The notes below the pieces were generated by a model. It was not told the DNA's origin. It saw only the letters and a program-made list of their open reading frames with translations, and ran no database searches. Shown here in pieces: positions 31,875 through 41,311 of a DNA stretch of 64,000 bases. The translations under genes and the position numbers were made by a program. This DNA is from Cryoendolithus antarcticus. Lineage: Eukaryota > Ascomycota > Dothideomycetes > Cladosporiales > Cladosporiaceae. Position 1 is the first letter of the stretch. The number at the start of each line of letters is the position of its first letter. The stretch is taken from assembly GCA_002077065.1 (NCBI GenBank), contig NAJO01000009.1, positions 434,001-498,000 on the forward strand, given 5' to 3'.

Positions 31875-33301
31875 ATGAGCTGGAAAGGCTTCCAACGGGG
31901 CGCTACAAGAGTATACCTACCTAGCCCTCCATCTGGGCATACAATGGCTAACAGTCTCAGGCGCCCCAAATGTTCAAACAACGCTTCAACATGGGCGAAA
32001 TCACCAAAGACGCAATCTACATCGACTCCGAGCGACGCTTCGCAGACCTCGAAACGCAGACGAAGAAACTCCACGACGAGAGCGAGAAGTACTTCAAAGC
32101 CATTATCGGCATGCTAGACCACCAGATCGAGTTCTCGCGCGCTATAAAAGAAATCTATAACCCCATTTCCGGGCGTGCGAGTGATCCGGATAGCTACGTG
32201 ATAGACGGGAATCCCGAGGGAATAAGAGCGTGCGAGGAGTACGAGGTGATTGTCGAGGAGCTGAAAGCAAGCTTACAGCCGGAGCTTGAAATGATCGAGA
32301 GCCGGATCGTGAAGCCCGCGGACGAGCTGATGGAGATTGTCAAGGTTGTGAGGAAGACTGCGAAGAAGCGGGATAATAAGCAGCTGGACTACGATCGACA
32401 CCGAGACACGCTAAAGAAGCTCACGGAGAAGAAAGACAAGAGCCTGAAAGACGAGAAAGCACTCTACAAAGCCGAGAATGACGTGGACATGGCCACGCAG
32501 GAGTACGAGTACTTCAACAACCTGCTCAAAGAGGACTTACCGCACTTGTTCCGGCTGGAGAAGGAGTTCATTCTGCCGTTGTTCCAGAGCTTTTATTACA
32601 TGCAGTTGAATGTTTTTTATACGCTGCATGAGAAGATGCAGAGTATTGATATTGGGTACTTCAATCTGACGCTAGGGATTGAGGAGGCTTTTGAGGAGAA
32701 ACGAGGGGAGGTGCAGCAGGCTGTTGAAGGGCTGGCGATGGTGAAGTTCAAGACTACTGGAGGACCACGGAAGACGACACTTTCGAAATACCAAGGCCGG
32801 CTGGAAGGTGCGAAGGGACGGCTGGCAATCACGAATGGCTCGGCATCCTCGACAACAGCAGAAGACGACCGACGGCGATCGCACGACTCGTACACCCCCA
32901 ACAACGCACCTCCACCCTACAGCCCCAGCGGTCTCGCAGCCGCCACAGACCTTGGCCGGGCGAACAGCACAGGTAGTAATTGGACTTCCGCCGCGAAGGC
33001 TAAAGCTGCACCTCCTCCGCCGAAGCCTAAGCCAGGACGACTTAGTGGGATCCCGACTGCAGAGACTGTGATGGCGTTGTACGACTATGAGGCGCAGGCC
33101 GAGGGGGATTTGTCATTTAGTGCGGGGGAGACTATTGAGATTGTGCAGCGGACGGGGAATGAGAATGAGTGGTGGACGGGGAAGATTGGGGCGAGGCAGG
33201 GGCAGTTTCCTGGTGAGTTGCGCATCTTTTGATGAGGAGAATCTGAGGACCTCCAGACTGACTGGTGTTCTGCAGGCAATTACGTGCAGCTCAACTCGTA
33301 G
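31875..33301 (+). CDS. RVS167: BAR-SH3 protein, amphiphysin/Rvs167 family
   Basis: Three exons: 31875-31910, 31961-33212 and 33276-33301. Introns are 50 bp (branch GGCTAAC) and 63 bp; the product is 437 aa. The 12-residue first exon (MSWKGFQRGATR) leads into APQMFKQRF, the typical N-terminus of fungal Rvs167/Hob1. The BAR domain covers about 15-240, with long charged helices (DNKQLDYDRHRDTLKKLTEKKDKS, FNNLLKEDLPHLF). A Gly/Pro/Ser-rich linker with PPPPKPKPGR follows. The SH3 domain (about 380-437: MALYDYEAQAEGDLSF, EWWTGKIG, FPGNYVQL) is completed only by the last 8-codon exon. The protein senses and tubulates membrane and couples to actin during endocytosis at the cell cortex; this role is from the yeast family. 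Confidence 0.93.
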
Positions 33302-33620
33302 CATGCGTTGAGGCGGTTTCGTGAATCGAGGTCCGAGTGAGCCTTGCTGTACACAGCTGGGGGCAGCATTGTCAAAGGATAGATGTTTGCGGTGGTAGTA
33401 GTAGTAGTAATGTCGATCGACCCCTGGACACCATAACTGACTGGCTCGCATTGACACATGCCTACAATTCCATTATTGAATGATTAGATCGCTTCCAAGG
33501 TTCTTCACGGGGGTCAGAGGCAGCATGAGACATTCCTCGACTTCACACATACAGTACACCGGGTATCAGTCTATCGTCTCGCCCGCTCTCCTCCTCTCGC
33601 ACGACCTACGCTCATCCATA
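33302..33620. other. 0.32-kb convergent intergenic region
   Basis: This interval between the BAR-protein stop (33301) and the glutathione-peroxidase stop (33621) holds both 3' untranslated regions. A short GTA trinucleotide run lies near 33395-33410. Nothing else is seen. Confidence 0.5.
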
Positions 33621-34286
33621 TTACACCTTCGCCCCCGCCCCCTTCTTAATCTCCTCCTCAATAGCGCCCTTGATACTCTCCGGCTTTGTCGTACTCGCCC
33701 ACCGTCCCTTAACTTTGCCATCCCTACCTATCAAAAATTTCTCGAAATTCCACTTTATCCTTTGCAGTCCCATCAAGCCGGGCTTCTCATTCTTCATCCA
33801 CTCCCACACTGGCTCCGCCGTGCTGCCGTTGACATCCGTCTTGCCGAGCACTTTGTACGTTACTTTGTGGCCTAGGGTGCAGAATTCTTGGATCTGTTCG
33901 TTTGAGCCGGGGTCTTGGCCGCCGAATTGATTGCAGGGGAAGGCGAGGACTTCGAAGGTGGAGGGATGGGCGGTTTTGAGGTCTGTTGATGCCTGTCAGT
34001 GAAGAACTCCGCTCGTCGGAATGCTGGCAGGGCAATGCGCACCTTTGTAGAGCGCTTCGAGGTTATCGAGCTGGGGCGTGAAGCCGCATTTGCTCGCTGT
34101 ATTCACCACTAGCACGACTTTGCCCTTGTAGGCTGACAGATCGTGCGGCGCGCCCTTGGAGTCTTTGGGCTTGAACTCGTAGAAGGTCGTGGCGGACGAC
34201 ATGGTTGCGTAGCGGGCTAGGAGAGGGATGCTGGATTTGCTGAGGAGCTTTGGGGATGTCTGACAGAGGCGAGGCAGTAGGAACAT
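33621..34286 (-). CDS. Glutathione peroxidase-like thiol peroxidase, two in-frame starts
   Basis: Exon 1 is 34043-34286 and exon 2 is 33621-33982; the 60-bp intron (GTGCGC, CACTGAC, CAACAG) joins ALYK to DLKTAHPS. From ATG 34286 the protein is 201 aa with a basic, amphipathic, Ser/Leu-rich presequence ([18 protein letters not shown]) resembling a mitochondrial targeting signal. From the internal ATG 34202 it is 173 aa, the usual cytosolic length. In short-form numbering C39 (NTASKCGF) is the peroxidatic Cys in place of selenocysteine, C70 lies in [13 protein letters not shown]88 is the likely resolving Cys, and KWNFEKFL carries the catalytic Trp/Asn. By homology to yeast Gpx3 it reduces hydroperoxides, using thioredoxin as reductant. 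Dual targeting by alternative starts is inferred. Confidence 0.94.
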
Positions 34287-35280
34287 ATGATATACTTTGC
34301 ACGCTGCGGGTTTGGGCGGCGATAATGCTGAGTGCAGTCACTTCGCCGACGTCTAGAATGCTGGCGAAGTGTTTTGGTGCAGGCGCACGTCATGCATCAG
34401 CCCACTTGATCCCTGTCTCGGATCACATGCTTGCCGAGGTTCTTTCGGGAGGGTCCGACGTTTGGCTAACAAAAGTCTTGTGATATCGAGAAGACAAGGC
34501 TGAATCTACAGAGCTAGCCAGTACCTGCCACGCTTGTCTAGTCGTTGATCGTACCTGCTTCTCGAGCGTGCGAATGCTCCTGCCTCTATTCCATAGCCAG
34601 ACTACATTTGAAGTGCATGGCACCCCTGGAGCAAACGCTACTGCCTACGCATCTACGCTCTAGTCATTTACTAAGGGCGAAGACATGGCAAACTAAGCAC
34701 GGCTCCCTACTGCGGTCGAGCTTCTTGCTATATTTCGATACAAATCTAGTTCTAGCTCTCGCTATTGCTCCTCTCTTGCCAATTCAAATCGGACCTATCG
34801 TGAAGCCTCTCTATATGCAGAGCATCGTTGCGTCCGCGGCCGATATGCCCGAATGCGCTAGTCTGCATCAGATCACTCGTATATTCCTAAGGGAATCGGT
34901 CCCAAGAATGTGGCAGCGCGGCCCTAGGAGCATGTATAGAGTAGTCAATAGATCTATACCGTAGTCGAGAGATTTTCTATAACACGATCCTCGCTTATGG
35001 ATACGATCAAGAAAGCGTTTCTGGATCATTCTCTGAGAGTCTAAAGCTAGCGCAGTACTTCCGTTGGTCGAGAGTGCTATGCTACCTTACTTATCCAATA
35101 AAAGACGACACTATAGGAGAGCGGCGTTTAGGCTTTTGGGTCCTAGCCTGTACTGCATAGCGGTTTCATTGGAGCTAATACAACGGAAAGGCGTTCATGA
35201 CTCTTAATGGCAGTGGTTGCAAGCGATTGTCTATAGACGCCGATCTATAAGCGCATCAACGACGCAATGCCGCTGTCCAG
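34287..35280. other. 1.0-kb gene-free island with many CTA/TAG trinucleotides
   Basis: No gene is supported. From about 34540 to 35270 the sequence is visibly richer in TA, CTA and TAG steps than its surroundings, for example around 34640-34680, 34745-34760 and 34925-34975. It contains no good codon-biased frame; the 139-codon frame at 34545-34964 lacks motifs. A mutated relic of a mobile element is possible but not demonstrated: I saw no terminal repeats or transposase residues. Confidence 0.35.
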
Positions 35281-36536
35281 TCATCCAAAGATCGCCTTCC
35301 TCGTATCATAAGTATACTTCAGATCCAGATGCCAGTAATTCGCCGTCGTTGCCTTCGCCACCAGCCACGCCTCATCCAGCGCCTTCACAACCTCCTCGGG
35401 CAGCGGTCCCTTCTCAACATCTTTCAGATTACCCTCTAGTTGCGCCTCGCTGCTCACCCCAATGATGATCCCATCGTTCCCGCCGTCTTTGATGTTAAGC
35501 CCAGAGTGATGCGTCAACCACCGAAACGCTGTCTCTAGCAACGTCAAACCGTGCTTCTCCACGACCGGCTCGATGATCCTCAGCGCATCGAACGTAGCGT
35601 CCTTGTAGTACCTCGCGCGGTACATGCCGCCTCTAGTGCCCTCAGCATCGCTGAAGCGGCCAGACGCAGGGACGTCAGCGGTCTTGTACTTGCCGCTGAA
35701 CAGACCACCAGCGACAGGATTGTAGACGACTACATCCAAGCCGTAGCGGCGACAGGCGGGGATAAGCTCGGCTTCTATGGAGCGCGTGATGGCGTTGTAC
35801 ATGCCTTGGTAGATTGTTGGACGGACCCAGTTGTTGTATTTGCAGTGGAGGGCGACTTCGGCGACTTCGAAGGCGGTGAAGTTGGAAAGGCCGAGCTGGA
35901 AATGTTAACCGGATACATATCCACTGCAGTAGGCAATGTCAACATACCTGAACGAACTTGCCCTGCTTGTGCAACTCGTTCAGCTTCTTGAGCGGTTCTT
36001 GAAACGGTATGCTACGATCCGCAGCATGCAGGTAGAAGATGTCGACGCAATCAGTACCGAGCTCCTCAAGACTCTTGTTGAGCATTTCTTCGATCGTCTT
36101 AGGCTTGTGGGCGCCTGCATAGTGAGGATACCATTTCGTCGCGGCAGTAAGTCCCCGCTCCTTCCATTTGGCATCGCGAGTGAAGGCCTCCTGCTTGCCG
36201 CCGACGTAGACACGGGCTGTGTCGATTTCGTTGTAGCCGGCGCCTTGGAAGCGGTCGAGGATCTTGTTGTAGTCTTCTAGCTTGGTGATGCGGGCGCCCT
36301 GCTCGGCGTCAGGGCCGAAGGTCATGGTGCCCTGGCATCGGGATTAGTGTCTGTTATCGGGGGTACGAAGAGTAATATGAGTGTACCAAGATGATCCTGG
36401 GCTTGCCCGTTCCTGTAATGAGAGGCATGTTGGATCGCGCTGTCGTGGTAAGTGGTCTGGACGAAGTAAGGGAAACGGCTGCGAGAGATGCTGATGCTGA
36501 TCGGAGGGCTTGAGAGAAACTGGAAGACTTGAGCAT
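35281..36536 (-). CDS. Aldo/keto reductase, AKR7 (aflatoxin-aldehyde reductase-like) type
   Basis: Three exons: 36387-36536, 35948-36331 and 35281-35895. Introns are 55 bp (branch CACTAAT) and 52 bp (TTAACAT). The product is 382 aa. Residues 1-36 are Ser/Ala/Arg-rich with no acids (MLKSSSFSQALRSASASL) and look like a mitochondrial presequence; the internal ATG at 36428 would give the family's usual start, MPLITGTGKPRIILGTMTFG. The catalytic tetrad is visible: D87, Y92 (EIDTARVYVGG), K116 (ATKWYP) and H152 (FYLHAAD). Later motifs LGLSNFTAFEVAEV and YNPVAGGLFSGKY match AKR7/YakC-type enzymes, which use NADPH to reduce aldehydes. The aldehyde substrate is unknown. The gene is divergent from the transporter at 37123. 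Confidence 0.92.
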
Positions 36537-37122
36537 GAACGGAACGAGAGATGTATGTGCCTTCCTTTCCTGGAGCAAAGCACGTTGTCTCCGTTGGTTG
36601 CGGCGATATGAATTAACCCCGCAGGTTATGACGCGAGAATCGTTCGCCATGGGACTTGCGGCACTGCAATGCTCCAAATCAGGCGCATGTTGAGACTGCC
36701 GAAGGAGCAAGCTTTTGTAAGCATCTCAATCGCCATGGCGGGTGCGACGGTTGCTGCGGTCGGGCAGCAGTGTCCATTGAAGAGTAGGCTGAGGCTAGGA
36801 GTCGAGGTGAAGTCAACGGTGAGATCGACGCCTCAGGCATTACAAGTCGCGGACCCTGACGGAGAGGGACCCCCGACCTGAAAGCACATGCTCGGAGGGA
36901 GAAACGAGCTGGCGCATGTCACGCACCCAAAGCACGACATTCGCCTGCTACCGCAGCGCCGTGCAGGACTAGCCCAGAACTACTGTCCCACCCACGCTCG
37001 TTATAGGACACAAGTCTCACGTGCTACGCTAGCCCAGTCCGTCTGACTACGCAGGCGCGTGAGCCCTGTCTGAGAAGGCACTGCACATACAAAAGTCTCC
37101 CTCCTCCCCCTGGATCGCATGG
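36537..37122. other. 0.59-kb divergent intergenic region
   Basis: Shared promoter region of the aldo/keto reductase (minus) and the DMT transporter (plus). Frames are short and overlap; no motif was recognised. Confidence 0.5.
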
Positions 37123-38745
37123 ATGTCGAAGAAAGCCTTCCAACGGCTCGGCCCTGATTCCACACTCCCTGGACTACAACATCTTGCACCGCATCGCCAA
37201 CGAGAGCAAGACGATATCTCCACAGCAAGTAGCGATTTGGTGCACTTGAGCAATAGTGGGAGCAGGCAGCCGTCACCATTCGAGGACCTCCCACACCCAG
37301 ACGACTTTGCAGAGGAGGCCAAGACATCGATCACGGCTAAGAGGAAAGAGACAGCGGATCAGCGGGAGAGTAGCGACTTTGACATTCTGGACGAGGACTA
37401 CGACCCCGAGAGCGGCGAGCGCAGCACCGCGATGCCTTCAGATTTGCGCGCGCAGCGTTCGTCGCAGCCTCTGCTCCCCAATGGCAAGCGAGAAGGCTAC
37501 TTGACGAGAAGCATATCACACACAACGACTCGGTCACAATTCCGAGAACGAGACTCGGAAGAGTTGGCGAAGCTCGAGACGCGCAAGCGATATACATATG
37601 CTGCCATATTCTTGCTCATAAGCTTGTTCGCGTTCGCGGTGCAGACCGAGACAGCGGTGTATATCCAACATAATCTTGGGTGGAAGAAACCGTACTGCAT
37701 GCTCTACTTCACCCATGGCAGCTGGACTCTGCTTTGGCCAACGCAGCTTCTCATGCTCCGGCTGCAGAAATGGCGAGATCCCTGGCCAGTATTCTGGCGC
37801 CGGCACGTGGCCATCATCCGCTCCACAGCACAGATGATCGAGCATGGCACGCTCCACATCCCTCCAGACTACCAGAAGAAGAGCCCTTGGCCTTACTTCA
37901 TCCGCACGACATCATACGTGACATGTGCGCTCACAGTCGCCGGCGGGAGCTGGTACCTAGCGGTCGATTTGACCACAGCTAGCGATCTGACGGCAATCTA
38001 CAACTGCTCCGCGTTCTTCGCATACGCCTTCGCGATCCCAATGCTAGGTGAGCATCTCCGCTGGTCGAAAGTCTTCGCCGTCGGCGTTGCAATCGCAGGC
38101 GTACTGATCGTAGCATATGGCGACACTGCTTCGACAGCGAAGCACGGTTCCAAATCCGGTGGCGGAACGGGCGGGAACGATGCACCGGTAGACTCGGAGG
38201 CGTCAAATCGCTTCGTCGGAAACTTGGTCATCGGTGTTGGCTCAGTGCTGTATGGATTCTATGAAGTGCTGTACAAGAAAGTCGCGTGTCCTCCCGATGG
38301 CTGTAGCCCGGGACGGGGCATGCTCTTCGCCAATACTTTCGGCTCAATGATCGGGATCTTCACGCTAAGCGTCCTCTGGATTCCGCTGCCGATCCTGCAC
38401 TTCACCGGAATCGAGATCTTCGAACTCCCGCAAGGTCGAGCGGCGTGGATGCTGCTCATCTCAGTCCTCGCCAACGCGACATTCTCGGGCTCCTTCCTCG
38501 TACTCATATCGCTCACATCGCCCGTGCTGTCTTCAGTGGCGGCGCTGCTGACAATCTTCCTCGTCGCGCTTTGTGATGAGCTCTTACCGGAGCCATTGCA
38601 CAACGACCTCTCGGCTGCGGCTGTGGGAGGAGGCGTGCTGATCATTGCTGCTTTTGCATTGCTGAGCTGGGCGACGTTTAGGGAGATGAGGGAAGAGAGT
38701 CTGAAGCATGCTGAGGATATCGCGGAGAGTGATGTGGAGGATTGA
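37123..38745 (+). CDS. Drug/metabolite transporter superfamily (EamA, SLC35F-like) membrane protein
   Basis: This is an intronless frame of 540 aa. Residues 1-150 are hydrophilic, rich in Ser/Asp/Glu/Arg, and probably cytosolic and disordered. From about 160 roughly ten hydrophobic helices follow (such as YAAIFLLISLFAFAVQ, VFAVGVAIAGVLIVAYG, LVIGVGSVLYGFYEVLYKK, AAAVGGGVLIIAAFALL). A central EamA signature, YNCSAFFAYAFAIPMLGEHLRWSK, corresponds to the transport-active helix and its conserved Glu. A 30-residue Gly/Ser-rich loop separates the two repeats. The family includes yeast YML018C/Thi74-like vacuolar or Golgi membrane proteins; the substrate cannot be read from sequence. The acidic tail (DIAESDVED) is cytosolic if the topology is even. 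A second ATG two bases upstream is in another frame. Confidence 0.88.
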   Translation: MSKKAFQRLGPDSTLPGLQHLAPHRQREQDDISTASSDLVHLSNSGSRQPSPFEDLPHPDDFAEEAKTSITAKRKETADQRESSDFDILDEDYDPESGERSTAMPSDLRAQRSSQPLLPNGKREGYLTRSISHTTTRSQFRERDSEELAKLETRKRYTYAAIFLLISLFAFAVQTETAVYIQHNLGWKKPYCMLYFTHGSWTLLWPTQLLMLRLQKWRDPWPVFWRRHVAIIRSTAQMIEHGTLHIPPDYQKKSPWPYFIRTTSYVTCALTVAGGSWYLAVDLTTASDLTAIYNCSAFFAYAFAIPMLGEHLRWSKVFAVGVAIAGVLIVAYGDTASTAKHGSKSGGGTGGNDAPVDSEASNRFVGNLVIGVGSVLYGFYEVLYKKVACPPDGCSPGRGMLFANTFGSMIGIFTLSVLWIPLPILHFTGIEIFELPQGRAAWMLLISVLANATFSGSFLVLISLTSPVLSSVAALLTIFLVALCDELLPEPLHNDLSAAAVGGGVLIIAAFALLSWATFREMREESLKHAEDIAESDVED

Positions 38746-41311
38746 TGCATTGGGATCATGAGGATTGGGGGAAAAGGAGATCGGCCATCTTGACCGGGAG
38801 GAGATCTACAGCGTTCCCGCATCTGGACTGGGGGTAGCATCTAGAATCGGTAGACTGAAGTCCTGACATAGCATAGTGCATGCTGTGCAGGCGTGGCGGC
38901 TTTGTATTGGATACTGCTAGATCTTCGAACACGAGCTTCCACATCTCCTTCCTGACACTTCGAGGTCTTTTCAGCTAGATTATTGCCGGTGGCTTACCTC
39001 CATGCTGACCATCATCAGCATTCCTGCGACGCACGCCAGTGTCAAGGAAACCGACATCTCTCAGCGACTCCCCCGTGGATGCGGTCGCTGTTATGTCCAG
39101 CGCCGCAATAGCGCATACGCAGCGGTGATGTCGGTGAGAGAGGTGGTGTCTTCTACAGAGGCTCTCGGAGGCAGCGTCGGCAGCATCTCGCTACGTCAAT
39201 GCAGTATACAGTATCAGTGCCGATCGAGTGGAACCCTTCGAGAGGTCCGTGACGTTTGTCCTTCGATTGCAAATGTATGCTATGACACCACCAGCACCGT
39301 GATATGTCAACACGGCGACATTGTTAGTGGAAACTGGTAGTGGATTGTGTAAAACGCCTTGCGACTGGGCTCCACATGGACTCTGGCGCCGGGGTCAGAG
39401 TTATACGGAAACTGTGGAATCTCAAAATGTTGGAGAAGCCATTCTCGAGTGAGATCGATTGGGCAGTTTCCACGAACAGCTTTACTTCGACAGCACGGAG
39501 CTTCTCTCATGCTTCATGCACAACAAATGGCTTCGACTTCCGATGCGCATTCCCAACATGTCAGAGTAAATCCGGTCCTACTGCAACTTGGTCAGCATTC
39601 AGCACATGTATTGCCGAAACTGTGACACAGCATCAGTGAAGATGTATTGTATATCACGACATCGAAAGATGTCCAGCGCCCCCTACGACCCCAGTACTGC
39701 CCGACGTTGACCCTCAAGCCACGAATCTGACTCGTAAAGCCATTTCTCGGCTCCTTCCCGAAAACACGAAAGATGGCTCCACTCTCAGAAAACTGGAACG
39801 AGAGAACGTGGAGAACATGCTCCACTCCTCATCTACCCCCCTCTGAACCTCACGATTGGCTCCGTCGATCCAGATCATCCCCGACTAGCTTCGTCTCACT
39901 GGCTCCGTACCTGAACGTGTGCTGGCAAGGCTGGGATAGTCGGTGAGCGAACCTTTCCTACCGTTACGAATGTCTCAAGTAATGCCCGAGTACGAGCTCA
40001 ACATGGCTTCCTTTGTTTGTTCGAGCGGAGTAAGTTTGGATGAGCATGCTGTGGAACATGCTACCACGCCTGTAGGTGGGGTTGATAGCAGGCAATGCGT
40101 GTGATAGTGGGTTCTGCGGGCGAGACGTCCGCACCAAGCAGCATCTTGCGTGCCTGCGCCGCGAGGGCTCACGAGATCTGATGTCGCGCATTGGCGTGGC
40201 GGATGGCTGCAGTAGCTTCTCGGCCAATCCGAGCGTGGACTTGGTCGAGATTGGCGTCGAGGATGTTGTGCAGAGTCTGCTGCTGGAGAACTTGGCTTTC
40301 ACATTAGTAGTTGGAAGAGGGTGTTGTGTGAGCCGTTCAAGTATGCACCAGCAACTTCGCTATGAACTAGCGGTGACGGGTGTCTCAGAAGTCGTCATGG
40401 CCTCGTGAACGTTGGCGTGGAGCATCACGAGCTCAGCTGGATTGGACTGCTGACCACACTCGAGCCTCGAGTTACCGAAATAAGGCACCTTCCCATGACG
40501 GCCCGCCAGGCGAGAAATCCACTCTGCCTGCAGCTCAATATCGAGGCGTTCTTGAAGAAATGTTGTCTTCGGGCCTGAGAAGCTAGCCATAGTGAAGATG
40601 CAGTGGTCGTAGCCAAGTCCTATGCTCTGATGATTCACTCCGCAATATCATGAAGATCAACATGCCCGAGTGAGAGCGACTGTCGTAAGGTGCAGCAGCG
40701 AAATAACCAATCTTGCATGCGGCTGCTGCTTAGCGACGACAAGGGTAATCCTAGCGGGGCCGCACGGATCGCCAAACTCTCACGCAGGCTCTCGCTCACT
40801 CGCAGCAGCAATCCCTCCAGCACATCACTACCTCCACCTCCACCTCCCCTCACCACCACCATCCTCACCGGCGGAACAGTGCGGTGCAAGTGCGTCGAAC
40901 GTACTTGCTCTGCACTTGTGTCTGCGTCCACTCGTTACCGACCACCACTCTCTTGCTGCATTGCCTTCGCGTTCACTTCGATACCCCCAGGCGGCTGTGC
41001 TTTGCCGCACTTCTTTGCGCTGAGCTTCATTCCAGCCTTGCTGTATGTACCGCTTCCCTATCGGAGGTTGTGTCAGCCTTACCATGTGACTGACTGACAT
41101 TGGATAGTCTGATCATACTCGTTTGCATAATCTGAGCGTCTTCCGCGTGCGCTTTTTCGACGCGGCACTTGGAGGGCGGTTTCATTGCTCCACAGCATCC
41201 CAGCAATATCGGCAGCACACTTGACGAGCATCACATCGACACCTAATCGCGGGCGAAAGGCTGTAGCAGATCTTGACAGGAGACGCATTCGGCCTCTGGC
41301 AAAAATCCACA
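38746..41311. other. 2.6-kb gene-poor region
   Basis: No gene is supported. Short frames of up to 149 codons occur on both strands without domains or convincing splice joins. A CCACCT-type pyrimidine-rich run lies at about 40815-40865. The last few hundred bases before 41312 are pyrimidine-rich and probably contain the promoter and leader of the large downstream gene. I saw no transposon remnants or tRNA-like structure. Confidence 0.45.
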
